In this document: positions 53,186 through 61,628 of the stretch, one piece after another
Numbering within the stretch: position 1 is the first letter of the stretch
How the letters are laid out: each line of letters starts with the position of its first letter
NCBI RefSeq assembly: GCF_004114935.1
Contig: NZ_CP022221.1
Span: 5,725,001 to 5,789,000, forward strand
DNA length: 64,000 nucleotides
Direction of reading: 5' to 3'
Source: Bradyrhizobium zhanjiangense
GTDB lineage: Bacteria > Pseudomonadota > Alphaproteobacteria > Rhizobiales > Xanthobacteraceae
The notes under the pieces: generated by a model
Seen by the model: only the letters and a program-made list of their open reading frames with translations
Told to the model about the DNA's origin: nothing
Database searches by the model: none
Position numbers and translations under genes: made by a program

Positions 53186-54265
53186 ATGACCACTCCCCTC
53201 GCCGCAAAAATCGCCCGTGAATACGGCACCCCCTGCGCCGTCATCGACATGGACAGGGTCGAGCGCAACATCGCGCGCATCCAGAAGGCCTGCGATGAGG
53301 CCGGCGTCGCCAACCGTCCGCACATCAAGACGCACAAGAATCCGACGATTGCCAAGATGCAGGTCGCGGCCGGAGCCAAGGGGATCACCTGCCAGAAGCT
53401 CGGCGAAGCCGAGATCATGGCCAATGCCGGCATCGACGACATCCTGATCAGCTACAATCTGCTGGGCGAAGAGAAGATGGCGCGGCTCGGCGCGCTGCAG
53501 GCGAAGGCGAATATGACGGTCGCTGCCGACAATTCGACCGTCGTCGCCGGTCTGCCCAAGGCCGCCGCCGCATCAGGCCGCCCTCTTTCGGTCGTCGTCG
53601 AATGCGACACCGGCCGCAAGCGCGCCGGTGTCGAGACCCCGGCCGAGGCGATCGCCCTCGCCCGCGAGATCGCCGCTTCCAAGGGACTGCAATTCGCCGG
53701 CTTCATGATGTATCCGACCGAAACAGGCTGGGCGGACGCGCAGAAATTTTACGACGAGGCGCTGGCCGGCGTGCGCGCGCATGGGCTGGAAGCAAAAATC
53801 GTCTCGACCGGCGGCACGCCGAACCTGAAGAACCTCGGCAAGCTCAAGGGTGGCACCGAACACCGCTTCGGCACCTACATCTACAACGACCGCATGCAGG
53901 TCGCTGCCGGCGTCGCCAGCTGGGACGATTGCGCGCTGCACATCTATTCGACCGTGGTGAGCCGTGCCGCGCCCGAACGCGGCATCCTCGATGCCGGCTC
54001 GAAGACGCTGACGACGGACACCGGCGGGCTCGACGGCCACGGCCTGATCCTGGAGCATCCAGAGGCGAAGATCGCGCGCTTTGCCGAGGAGCACGGCTTC
54101 CTCGACCTCTCCCGCAGCAACACGCGGCCCAACGTCGGCGACGTCGTCCGCATCGTGCCGAACCATGTCTGCGTCGTCGTCAACATGATGGACGAGGTGG
54201 TGATGGTGCGCGGCGAGGAGATCATCGGCACGCTGCCGGTCGCGGCCCGGGGGAAGCTGCGGTAG
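53186..54265 (+). CDS. D-threonine aldolase / D-serine dehydratase-like PLP enzyme
   Basis: A 359-residue fold-type III PLP protein. RPHIKTHKNPTIAKMQ holds the PLP Lys (about residue 52). The later GTYIYNDRMQVAAG and the metal site near the end (HVCVVVN, following VPNHVC) match the DSD1 family. Such enzymes split D-threonine to glycine and acetaldehyde or dehydrate D-serine, with a divalent metal. It starts three bases after the ABC-F gene, so it is probably the third gene of that operon. Confidence 0.88.
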   Translation: MTTPLAAKIAREYGTPCAVIDMDRVERNIARIQKACDEAGVANRPHIKTHKNPTIAKMQVAAGAKGITCQKLGEAEIMANAGIDDILISYNLLGEEKMARLGALQAKANMTVAADNSTVVAGLPKAAAASGRPLSVVVECDTGRKRAGVETPAEAIALAREIAASKGLQFAGFMMYPTETGWADAQKFYDEALAGVRAHGLEAKIVSTGGTPNLKNLGKLKGGTEHRFGTYIYNDRMQVAAGVASWDDCALHIYSTVVSRAAPERGILDAGSKTLTTDTGGLDGHGLILEHPEAKIARFAEEHGFLDLSRSNTRPNVGDVVRIVPNHVCVVVNMMDEVVMVRGEEIIGTLPVAARGKLR

Positions 54266-54284
54266 GGGCGCTGCTCCCACAGCC

Positions 54285-54369
54285 GTCATTGCGAGGAGCT
54301 CTTGCGACGAAGCAATCCAGAATCTTTCCGCGGCGACAGTCTGGATTGCTTCGCTACGCTCGCAATGAC
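54285..54369. repeat. Dispersed inverted repeat, family A
   Basis: The arms are GTCATTGCGAGGAGCTCTTG and TTCGCTACGCTCGCAATGAC. Its right end runs into the 3' end of the convergent flavoprotein gene and supplies that gene's last codons and stop. Confidence 0.9.
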
Positions 54370-55604
54370 GGTGGTGAGCTAGCGAGCCATTTCAGCACGC
54401 CCCTGCCCACGGCAGCGCCGGTCGCAAACGACGCCTGCAGCAGATAGCCGCCGGTCGGTGCTTCCCAGTCCAGCATCTCGCCGGCGGCAAACACGCCGGG
54501 CAGCTTGCGGATCATGTAATCCGCTTCGAGTTCGTCGAAAGAGATGCCGCCAGCACTGGAGATCGCACGCGCGATTGGCGCCACGCCGGTGAGCCTGATC
54601 GGCACGGCGTTGATGAGCTCCGCCAATTGTTGGGGCGGCATCGCCGACAGCGATTGGCCGGCGCCAATAGCGGCCTCCTGCAACAAGCCAACGGCGACGG
54701 GCGAGAGCTGCGCAGCCTTGCGCAGGAAGTTAGAGAACGACTGCTTGCCGCGCGCGGCAGACAGGCGCTTGACGAGTTCGGCCTCATCGACATCCGGGCG
54801 CAAGGCGACGTTGAGCACCACCTCGCCGTTCGCCGCGATCGCCTCGCGCAATTCGGCCGACAGCGCATAGATCGCCCCGCCTTCGATGCCGGCTCGCGTG
54901 ATGATCGCCTCGCCACGCAGGCCATGCGGGCCGAAGCTTAACGCAATCCCCTTGAGCGGCTGCCCTTCGAAGCGGGACCGAAAGACGTCGGACCAGGCGA
55001 CGGTAAAACCGCAATTTGCGGGCTGTAGCGGCGATATCGCGATGCCTTTGTCCGCCAGAATTGTCGTCCAGCCGCCATCGGAGCCAAGCCGCGGCCAGCT
55101 TGCGCCGCCGAGCGCCAGCACTGTCGCTTTGGCAGCGATGACAGCCGTTCCATGGCGCGTTTGAAACCGGAGCCGCCCCTCGTCATCCCAACCGGTCCAG
55201 CGATGACGAAAGGCGAACCGCAACCCGGCAGCATCGAGCCGTCGCAACCAGGCGCGCAGCAAGGGCGAGGCCTTGAACGCCTTCGGAAACACTCGGCCGC
55301 TGCTGCCGACGAAAGTCGGCTCGCCCAGCGCCTCACTCCAGGCGCGCAGCGCGCCGGGCGGAAACGCGTCGATGGCAGCCTTCAACTTCTGCGCCGCCGC
55401 TCGGTAGCGCGCCATGAACTGCGGCAGCGGCTCGCTGTGGGTGAGATTGAGTCCACCGCGACCTGCCATCAGAAACTTGCGGCCCGCGGACGGCATCGCG
55501 TCATACACGGTGACGCGGGCACCGCCTTGCGCCAGCACCTCCGCCGCCATCAGCCCGGCGGGGCCGGCGCCGATGACGGCGATGTGGGATTCGGTTGCAG
55601 TCAT
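54354..55604 (-). CDS. NAD(P)/FAD-dependent oxidoreductase (HI0933/YhiN-like)
   Basis: A 416-residue flavoprotein. The N-terminal dinucleotide-binding motif is IAVIGAGPAGLMAAEVLAQG (about 8-27). SAGRKFLMAGRGGLNLTHSE and LALGGASWPRLGSDG are characteristic of the HI0933 group, and the C-terminal GVFAAGEMLDWEAPTGGYLL is the FAD-contacting block. Its substrate is unknown. The last five residues (PSLRA) and the stop are read from the family A repeat at 54285, so the natural C-terminus was probably altered when the repeat arrived. Confidence 0.88.
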   Translation of the reverse strand: MTATESHIAVIGAGPAGLMAAEVLAQGGARVTVYDAMPSAGRKFLMAGRGGLNLTHSEPLPQFMARYRAAAQKLKAAIDAFPPGALRAWSEALGEPTFVGSSGRVFPKAFKASPLLRAWLRRLDAAGLRFAFRHRWTGWDDEGRLRFQTRHGTAVIAAKATVLALGGASWPRLGSDGGWTTILADKGIAISPLQPANCGFTVAWSDVFRSRFEGQPLKGIALSFGPHGLRGEAIITRAGIEGGAIYALSAELREAIAANGEVVLNVALRPDVDEAELVKRLSAARGKQSFSNFLRKAAQLSPVAVGLLQEAAIGAGQSLSAMPPQQLAELINAVPIRLTGVAPIARAISSAGGISFDELEADYMIRKLPGVFAAGEMLDWEAPTGGYLLQASFATGAAVGRGVLKWLASSPPSLRA

Positions 55605-55639
55605 GACTGGAGTTTAGGCCAGATTCTCGCGTCAGGCTC

Positions 55640-55740
55640 GTCATTCCGGGGCGCGCGTAGCGCGAGCCCGGAATCCATTGGGCGGCAGAGTCAGTGGCGC
55701 GATGGATTCCGGGCTCGCCCTTCGGGCGCCCCGGAACGAC
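55640..55740. repeat. Dispersed inverted repeat, family B
   Basis: The arms are GTCATTCCGGGGCGCGCGTA and GGGCGCCCCGGAACGAC. It sits between the flavoprotein start and the insertion sequence; four bases separate its end from the target duplication. Confidence 0.9.
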
Positions 55741-55744
55741 AGCC

Positions 55745-56059
55745 TTAGCAGGCTGTTGAAGAAGTAGCCAATCGGCGGGCGATAAAAGGAATGTCGTCGC
55801 CGCCTTCGAGGCATATCTTACCTTCGAGCGAGCCATCGGCGAGCTCTTCTGCCCAACCACGGCCTTTTGCGGGCTCCATCTCGTCGTTGCCATCCCATGT
55901 GAACTCGACGGCATCGCCTTCGCAACGGCCGTATATTGCCCCGGTGAGACAATCCAGGGCGAACTCGCCACCATCGTTTGTGAACAGGATGTAAGAGCCC
56001 GACCCGGCCATGTCGTGATCGGGCGTTTCCACGACGCGCCATTTGCCCCGCACGCTCAT
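55745..56059 (-). CDS. IS passenger protein (small acidic GND-family-like), 104 residues
   Basis: The protein begins MSVRGKWRVVETPDHDMAGS and contains FTWDGNDEMEPAKGRGWAEE and KICLEGGDDIPFIARR. As I recall, a family of free-standing small proteins carries the same W-x-GNDEM...GRGW...GDDS-F-A-R pattern; its function is unknown. The ATG overlaps the transposase stop (ATGA), so it is made with the transposase. Its last codons (TSSTAC) are read through the IS end, and the stop TAA comes from the target duplication. It could regulate transposition or be a selfish cargo. Confidence 0.75.
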   Translation of the reverse strand: MSVRGKWRVVETPDHDMAGSGSYILFTNDGGEFALDCLTGAIYGRCEGDAVEFTWDGNDEMEPAKGRGWAEELADGSLEGKICLEGGDDIPFIARRLATSSTAC

Positions 56060-57235
56060 AGCTGCACCGCCAGCAGCTTGGGCAGGCGGATCAGATTGTA
56101 GGCGGCAAGCGCCAACGTAAAGACGGCGTCCACACGCTCGCGCCCTCGCAGCTTTACCTTGGCCAGACCGGCGGAACTCTTGATCCATCCGAACACTTCC
56201 TCAATCCGCTTGCGGCAGCGTTGGCTGATCTCGTAGCCGGCATGGCGGGTGGAGCGGGCATCGACCGCCGTCTTGCGCGGGACGCCTGTCTTGCTGAGGT
56301 GTCCGTCGATTGCGATGTGCGGCGTCACCGATCGTTCTCTCAAGTCGTGCACGAACTGCGTAACGTCATAAGCCTTGTCCGCGCCGAGCGTGACCCGCCG
56401 GCCTCTGGGATGGCAATTATCAATCAACGCCAGCGCTGTCTCTCGTTCGGCCGTACCGGTGGCCTGGCTGACAATGCCGCCGACCGCCAAACCATGGCGA
56501 TTTTCCATCAGAGCATGCCCCATGTAGCAGAGCTTGGCCGGCTGCCCATCGCCCTTCTTGTACAGCCGAGCCTCCGGATCGGTGGTGCTTTGGTGCGTCT
56601 TGTTTGAACGCTTCTCCTTGTGGAAGCTGCGCTCAGCGTTACGTCCCGGCCCCCCACTGTCGTTGTCGCCTCCATCCCTTCTGCGGAAGCTCTTGATCGA
56701 AGCCCACGCCTCAATCAGCGTGCCGTCCACCGAGAAGTGGTCGCTCGACAATAGCCGCTTCACTTTCGGCTGAGCCATTACCGCGGAGAGGAACTTAGCG
56801 GCGATCTCACCCTCTAGCAGCCGGTCGCGGTTCTTGGAAAAGGTCGAGTGGTCCCACACCGGATCGTCCACGCCAAGACCGACAAACCAGCGGAACAACA
56901 GGTCGAACTCCAGCCGCTCCATCAATTGTCGTTCCGAGCGGATGCCATAGAACGCCTGCAACAACATCGCCCGAAGCAGCCTCTCCGGTGCAATCGAGGG
57001 TCGGCCAAAGTCCGTGTAAAGCCCCGCAAATGCCTTCGATAGATCGTCCAGCGCAGCGTTCACAATCTCCCGGATCTTCCGTAAGGCGTGATCCGGGCGA
57101 ACCCGCGCTTCAAGATCCACGTAACTGAAGAGCGATCCAGACCGCTCGTCCGATCCCCGCATCATGGCCTCCCGATTCAACTATCGAGAGAATCACGTCC
57201 ACTGCCATCCCGCCAGAGACTTCTTCAACAGCCTG
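55749..57235 (-). mobile_element. IS5-family insertion sequence, complete, with passenger gene
   Basis: A 1487-bp element. Its inverted ends are CAGGCTGTTGAAGAAGT at the left and ACTTCTTCAACAGCCTG at the right, perfect over 17 bases. It is flanked by the target duplication TTAG (55745-55748 and 57236-57239), which fits the YTAR-type target I recall for the IS5 group. It carries an intact transposase and a second gene coupled to it. The right end lies exactly at the stop codon of the SDR gene, whose TAA is retained in the duplication, so that gene is not broken. The perfect ends and duplication imply recent activity. Confidence 0.93.
56056..57162 (-). CDS. IS5-family transposase
   Basis: A 368-residue DDE transposase. 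The N-terminal domain starts RGSDERSGSLFSYVDLEARV. DDE residues are seen in SVDGTLIEAWAS (first Asp), LGADKAYD (second Asp) and RKRIEEVFGWIK (Glu within the Tyr/Arg-Glu-Lys signature of IS5). The start is the second of two adjacent ATGs, with GGGAGG five bases upstream. The gene is intact, with no frameshift. The downstream passenger gene overlaps it by four bases. Confidence 0.93.
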   Translation of the reverse strand: MRGSDERSGSLFSYVDLEARVRPDHALRKIREIVNAALDDLSKAFAGLYTDFGRPSIAPERLLRAMLLQAFYGIRSERQLMERLEFDLLFRWFVGLGVDDPVWDHSTFSKNRDRLLEGEIAAKFLSAVMAQPKVKRLLSSDHFSVDGTLIEAWASIKSFRRRDGGDNDSGGPGRNAERSFHKEKRSNKTHQSTTDPEARLYKKGDGQPAKLCYMGHALMENRHGLAVGGIVSQATGTAERETALALIDNCHPRGRRVTLGADKAYDVTQFVHDLRERSVTPHIAIDGHLSKTGVPRKTAVDARSTRHAGYEISQRCRKRIEEVFGWIKSSAGLAKVKLRGRERVDAVFTLALAAYNLIRLPKLLAVQL

Positions 57236-58153
57236 TTAGAGCTTGATCCCCGCCCGCACTGCTGCCTGCGCGACGTATTTCTGCGTCTGCTCGAACGCCC
57301 CCGTCAGCGCCTTGGCCTTCGACATGTCGCTGATCTCGGCAAAATGCGCGGCGACCGCATCCGGCGTCCATTCGGACTCCGGCAGGTTGATGCCCTCGCT
57401 CTCCAGGATCTTGATCACGGCGAAGGAGCCGGCGCCGGCGCCCATGATGGTGCGGGTGGGCGCGTCCTCGCTCAGCATGTACTCGACCGCGGGCGTGATC
57501 GCGTTGGGCTTCATCAGTTGCAGCGCCTGCGGCGGCAGCAGCTCTTCGGTCATGCGGGTCGCCGCCGTCGGCGAGATGATGTTGACGCGAATGTCGTTCT
57601 TGCGGCCTTCCTCGGCCAGCACGTTCATCAGGCCGACCATGCCTGATTTCGCCGCGCCGTAATTGGCCTGGCCGAAATTGCCGTAGAGGCCGGAGGACGA
57701 CGTCGTCAGCACGATGCGGCCGTAATTGCGGTCGCGCATGCCGGCCCAGGCCGCCTTGCAGCAATAGAAGGTGCCGACGAGATGCACGTCGAGCACCTTC
57801 TGGAAATCGGCCGCTTCCATCTTGCCAAACGACTTGTCGCGCAAGATGCCGGCATTGGCGCACAAGAGATCGACGCTGCCCCACTCCTTGGTGGCGCGCT
57901 CGACCATGGCGGTGACCTGCTCGAAATTCGAGACGTCGGCGCCGTCGGCCATCGCGGTGCCGCCGGCTTTGCGGATCTCCTCGACCACGGCTTCGGCCGG
58001 CGACAGCGAGCCGCCGGTGCCGTCACGCGCGCCGCCGAAATCGTTGACCACGACCTTGGCGCCGCGGCTGGCCAATCCCAACGCATGCGCGCGACCCAGA
58101 CCATTGCCCGCGCCGGTGACGATGGCGACGCGTCCGTCGAACCTGATTGCCAT
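57236..58153 (-). CDS. SDR oxidoreductase, MFE-2-like hydroxyacyl-CoA dehydrogenase type
   Basis: A 305-residue short-chain dehydrogenase. The Rossmann motif is VTGAGNGLGRAHALGLASRG (about 12-31), with NAG in LLCANAGILRD and the catalytic Ser/Tyr/Lys in TTSSSGLYG and QANYGAAKSG. The VNDFGG segment is typical of the (3R)-hydroxyacyl-CoA dehydrogenase domain of multifunctional beta-oxidation enzymes. It is likely to work with the MaoC protein at 58384. Its stop codon is part of the IS target duplication. Confidence 0.88.
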   Translation of the reverse strand: MAIRFDGRVAIVTGAGNGLGRAHALGLASRGAKVVVNDFGGARDGTGGSLSPAEAVVEEIRKAGGTAMADGADVSNFEQVTAMVERATKEWGSVDLLCANAGILRDKSFGKMEAADFQKVLDVHLVGTFYCCKAAWAGMRDRNYGRIVLTTSSSGLYGNFGQANYGAAKSGMVGLMNVLAEEGRKNDIRVNIISPTAATRMTEELLPPQALQLMKPNAITPAVEYMLSEDAPTRTIMGAGAGSFAVIKILESEGINLPESEWTPDAVAAHFAEISDMSKAKALTGAFEQTQKYVAQAAVRAGIKL

Positions 58154-58173
58154 GAGTAAGGGTCTCTATTCTT

Positions 58174-58310
58174 CTTCCCTTCTCCCCTTGTGGGAGAAGG
58201 TGGCGCGAAGCGCCGGATGAGGGGTCTCTCTCTACAGATGCGCTCGCGGAGAGAGACCCCTCACCCGCCTCGCGTTCCGCGAGGCACCCTCTCCCACAAG
58301 GGGAGAGGGT
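58174..58310. repeat. Large inverted repeat between SDR and MaoC genes
   Basis: TCTCCCCTTGTGGGAGAAGG and CCCTCTCCCACAAGGGGAGA are the outer arms, with GAGGGGTCTCTCTC and GAGAGAGACCCCTC inside. It would fold into a long stem in RNA and could split the SDR from the MaoC/ligase transcript. I see no gene in the 230-base gap. Confidence 0.85.
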
Positions 58311-58383
58311 GAAACCCCGCTCTGGGTTTCCTTTTTGAGCAGCGATGAGTTGCCGGGTCAAGCCCGGCCGGGATCGCCCGGGC

Positions 58384-58863
58384 TTACTCGAAATAGATCA
58401 ACCCGAGCCATTCCGCGACCAGCGCGGGCTTATCCTCACCCTCGATCTCCACCGTGACGTTGGTGCGGGACTGCAATTCGTTCGGCTTGCGCAGCTTGGC
58501 TTCCGCCAGCACGAAGCGGCCGCGGACGCGCTTGCCGGAGCGGACCGGCGAAATGAAGCGCAGCTTGTCGAAGCCGTAGTTCACGCCCATCGTGGTGCCC
58601 GCGATCACCGGCATCACCTCATAGGACATGATCGACATCAGCGACATCGTGAGAAAACCGTGCGCGATGGTGGTGCCGAACGCGGTTTCCTTCCTCGCCC
58701 TTTCAGGGTCGACATGGATGAACTGGTGATCCTCGATCACGTCGGCATAGGTGTCGATGCGGGGCTGATCGATCAGGTGCCACGACGACACGCCGATCTC
58801 CTTGCCGACCATGGACTGATAGGCGTCGAGCGTAATCGGCGGCTTCTTCCAGACTTCGTTCAC
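58384..58863 (-). CDS. MaoC-family (R)-enoyl-CoA hydratase
   Basis: A 159-residue hotdog protein. VIEDHQFIHVDPERA and FGTTIAHGFLTMSLMS form the hydratase-2 motif with its Asp and His residues (about 43-74). These enzymes hydrate trans-enoyl-CoA to (R)-3-hydroxyacyl-CoA. The start is GTG at 58863, immediately after the stop of the acyl-CoA ligase gene (TAAGTG), so the two are translationally linked. With the SDR it could form an R-specific beta-oxidation branch. Confidence 0.87.
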   Translation of the reverse strand: MNEVWKKPPITLDAYQSMVGKEIGVSSWHLIDQPRIDTYADVIEDHQFIHVDPERARKETAFGTTIAHGFLTMSLMSIMSYEVMPVIAGTTMGVNYGFDKLRFISPVRSGKRVRGRFVLAEAKLRKPNELQSRTNVTVEIEGEDKPALVAEWLGLIYFE

Positions 58864-60582
58864 TTAGGTCTCACTCCGTGTTTTCGCCAGCTCCGGAAAA
58901 TCCTCCTCGCGGAATTCCCGGCCGCGCAGCGGATCGGTGCGATCGTCGTCGCGCTCCAGCCTGCGTAGCTGCACGCGGCGGATTTTTCCAGAGATCGTCT
59001 TCGGCAGCTCGGTGACGACTTCGAGGCGGCGGATGCGCTTGAACGGGGCAAGGCGCGTATGCAAGTGCCTGAAGATCGACAGCGCGGTCTCGGGCGAGCG
59101 CTCCGCGCCCGACGTCAGCAGCACGAAGGCCTTGGGGATCGCGAGCCGGATCGGATCCGGGCTCGGCACCACGGCCGCCTCGGCGACGAGCTCGTGCTCC
59201 AGCAGCACGCTCTCCAGTTCGAACGGGCTGATGCGGTAATCGGAGGATTTGAACACGTCGTCGGAGCGGCCGACGAAGGTGAGATAGCCATCCTCGTCCG
59301 CGAACACGACGTCGCCGCTGCGGTAGAGCTCGCCTTCGGCACCGGACAGCTTGCCGTCGTCACTCTGATAACCCTGCATCAGTCCGGCGGGACGGTTCAC
59401 GCCGAGCACCAGGGTCACCTCGCCTTCCTTCGCCGGATTGCCGTCGGCATCGCTGATCTGCACGCGATAGCCCGGCAACGGCCGCCCCATCGAGCCGATC
59501 TTGATTGGCTGGCCCGGCGAATTGCCCGCGAGTGCAGTCGTCTCGGTCTGGCCGTAGCCGTCGCGGATGGTCAGGCCCCAGGCGGCCTGCACCTGGTCGA
59601 TCACCTCAGGATTGAGCGGCTCGCCGGCGCCGCAGACCTCGCGAAGCAACACCTTGAACGAGGCGAGATTCTCCTGGATGAACAGCCGCCACACCGTCGG
59701 CGGCGCGCATAGCGTGGTGACGCCACAGCGGCCGATGGTAGCGAGCAGGCCTTTTGCGTCGAAGCGCGGCTGGTTGACCACGAACACGGTGGCGCCCGCA
59801 TTCCACGGCGCGAAAAAACAGCTCCAGGCGTGCTTGGCCCAACCGGGCGACGAGATGTTGAGATGGACGTCGCCGGGCTTCAGCCCGATCCAGTACATGG
59901 TCGAGAGATGGCCGACCGGATAGCTGCGCTGGCTGTGCCGCACCAGTTTTGGTTTCGCGGTCGTGCCCGAGGTGAAATAGAGCAGCATCGGGTCGTCGGC
60001 CTTGGTCGGACCGTCAGGCGCAAAACTCTCCGAAGCGGTCGCCGCCTCGTCATAGGCCAGCCAGCCATCGGACGTCGTGCCGACCACGATGCGGACGATA
60101 CTCTCGGTACCGAGGCTGGCGAATTTCGCGACCTGGTCCTCGGCAGCCACCACCGCCTTCGCCTTGCCGCGATCGAGCCGATCGCGCAGTTCTTCTGCGG
60201 TGAGCAGCGTGGTCGCGGGAATCACGACGACGCCGAGCTTCATCGCCGCCAGCATCGTCTCCCATAACGGAACCACATTGCCGAGCAGCAGCAGGAGATG
60301 ATCGCCGCGCTTCAAGCCCTGCGCGCGGAGGAAGTTGGCGACCTGGTTGGAGCGCTTCGAGAGAGTCGCGAAAGAGAGCTTGGTCTGCCGGTCCTGTGCG
60401 GCATCGACGATCCAGAGCGCAGGCCTATCCCTGCTCTCCGCATTCGTCGCGAGGTCGGCGTCGAACCAGTCGAGCGCCCAGTTGAAGGGAACCGGATCGG
60501 GCCAGCGGAAGCCCTTGACCGCAGCCTCGTAGTCCGTGCGGTGCTTGAGCAGAAACGCGCGCGCTTCCTGAAATGTCGTCAT
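58864..60582 (-). CDS. Acyl-CoA synthetase (AMP-binding)
   Basis: A 572-residue adenylate-forming enzyme. Motifs in order: LLYFTSGTTAKPKLVRHSQR (about 190-210, P-loop), GYGQTETTA (about 325), YRSGDVVFADEDGYLTFVGR (about 425) and LPKTISGKIRR with the acyl-transfer Lys (about 540). It is similar in style to medium-chain or benzoate-type ligases. The chain length cannot be read. The start is ATG at 60582. It is the first gene of a unit with MaoC. Confidence 0.9.
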   Translation of the reverse strand: MTTFQEARAFLLKHRTDYEAAVKGFRWPDPVPFNWALDWFDADLATNAESRDRPALWIVDAAQDRQTKLSFATLSKRSNQVANFLRAQGLKRGDHLLLLLGNVVPLWETMLAAMKLGVVVIPATTLLTAEELRDRLDRGKAKAVVAAEDQVAKFASLGTESIVRIVVGTTSDGWLAYDEAATASESFAPDGPTKADDPMLLYFTSGTTAKPKLVRHSQRSYPVGHLSTMYWIGLKPGDVHLNISSPGWAKHAWSCFFAPWNAGATVFVVNQPRFDAKGLLATIGRCGVTTLCAPPTVWRLFIQENLASFKVLLREVCGAGEPLNPEVIDQVQAAWGLTIRDGYGQTETTALAGNSPGQPIKIGSMGRPLPGYRVQISDADGNPAKEGEVTLVLGVNRPAGLMQGYQSDDGKLSGAEGELYRSGDVVFADEDGYLTFVGRSDDVFKSSDYRISPFELESVLLEHELVAEAAVVPSPDPIRLAIPKAFVLLTSGAERSPETALSIFRHLHTRLAPFKRIRRLEVVTELPKTISGKIRRVQLRRLERDDDRTDPLRGREFREEDFPELAKTRSET

Positions 60583-60612
60583 GATCCGGGCCCGTCGAAT
60601 TGACCTTCGACT

Positions 60613-60701
60613 GTAGCCCGGATGGCGCGAAGCGCAATCCGGGGACGGTCGCGCCAATTGAAAGAGCTGTCCCGGATTGCGCTTCGCTCCATCCGGGCTA
60701 C
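60613..60701. repeat. Dispersed inverted repeat, family C
   Basis: The arms GTAGCCCGGATGGCGCGAAG and CTTCGCTCCATCCGGGCTAC are near perfect. It separates the acyl-CoA ligase start from the mmsB stop. Confidence 0.9.
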
Positions 60702-60714
60702 GAGCAAAGCCTCG

Positions 60715-61602
60715 CTATTTTCCAGCGAGGCTGCGAACGTGCTTGATAATTCCGGAAAAATCCACCCCGCCGTGCCCGGCTGCGTCGAAAGACTGATAGA
60801 TCTCCTGCGCATGCTTGCCGAGCGGCGTCGCCGCGCCCGCAGCCTTCGCGGCGTCCTGCGCCAGCGTCAGGTCTTTCACCATCAGCGCCGAGGCAAAGCC
60901 CGGCTTGTAATCGTTGTTGGCCGGCGAGGTCGGCACCGGGCCCGGCACCGGACAATAGGTCGTCAGCGACCAGCACTGGCCCGACGAGGTCGAGGCGACG
61001 TCGAACAACGCCTGATGCGAGAGCCCGAGCTTCTCCGCCAATGCAAACGCCTCGCTCACCGCGATCATGGAGATGCCGAGGATCATGTTGTTGCAGATCT
61101 TTGCGGCCTGACCCGCGCCGGCGCCGCCGCAATGCACGATCTTCTTGCCCATCTTCTCCAGTACGGGCTTTGCCGCCGCGAACGCGCTCTCCTCGCCGCC
61201 GCACATGAAGGTGAGCGTCGCGCCCTTGGCGCCACCCGTACCGCCGGAGACCGGCGCGTCGACCGAGAGCACGCCGTGCTTGGCGGCCAACGCATGCGCC
61301 TGCCGCGCGCTCTCGACGTCGATGGTGGAGCTGTCGATGATCAGCGCCCCCTTGGCCATGGCAGGAACGACCTCGTTCCAGACGGACAGCACATGCTTGC
61401 CGGCCGGCAGCATGGTGACGACGACGTCCGCGCCCTTCACTGCGCCCGCCGCACTCTCTGCGATGCTGGCGCCGTCGGCCTTGGCTTGCGCGCGCGAAGC
61501 CTCGACGAGGTCGAAGGCGACGACCTTGTGGCCAGCCTTGACCAGATTGGCGGCCATCGGGCCGCCCATATTGCCGAGACCGATGAATGCGATCGTGGCC
61601 AT
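60715..61602 (-). CDS. mmsB: 3-Hydroxyisobutyrate dehydrogenase
   Basis: A 295-residue NAD-dependent dehydrogenase. IAFIGLGNMGGPMAANLVKA is the Rossmann motif, VDAPVSGGTGGAKGATLTF the substrate-binding block and GAGQAAKICNNM carries the catalytic Lys (about residue 171). It oxidises 3-hydroxyisobutyrate to methylmalonate semialdehyde in valine breakdown. It follows the 3-hydroxyisobutyryl-CoA hydrolase gene by 26 bases, giving the third enzyme of the pathway in order. The start is ATG at 61602. Confidence 0.93.
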   Translation of the reverse strand: MATIAFIGLGNMGGPMAANLVKAGHKVVAFDLVEASRAQAKADGASIAESAAGAVKGADVVVTMLPAGKHVLSVWNEVVPAMAKGALIIDSSTIDVESARQAHALAAKHGVLSVDAPVSGGTGGAKGATLTFMCGGEESAFAAAKPVLEKMGKKIVHCGGAGAGQAAKICNNMILGISMIAVSEAFALAEKLGLSHQALFDVASTSSGQCWSLTTYCPVPGPVPTSPANNDYKPGFASALMVKDLTLAQDAAKAAGAATPLGKHAQEIYQSFDAAGHGGVDFSGIIKHVRSLAGK

Positions 61603-61628
61603 TGTCGTTTCCTCCGCTTCAATCGTTG

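Noticed and set aside
58174..58310. Large hairpin considered as an attachment site or transposon end
   Set aside because: There is no integrase or target duplication nearby, and its form is that of an intergenic repeat.
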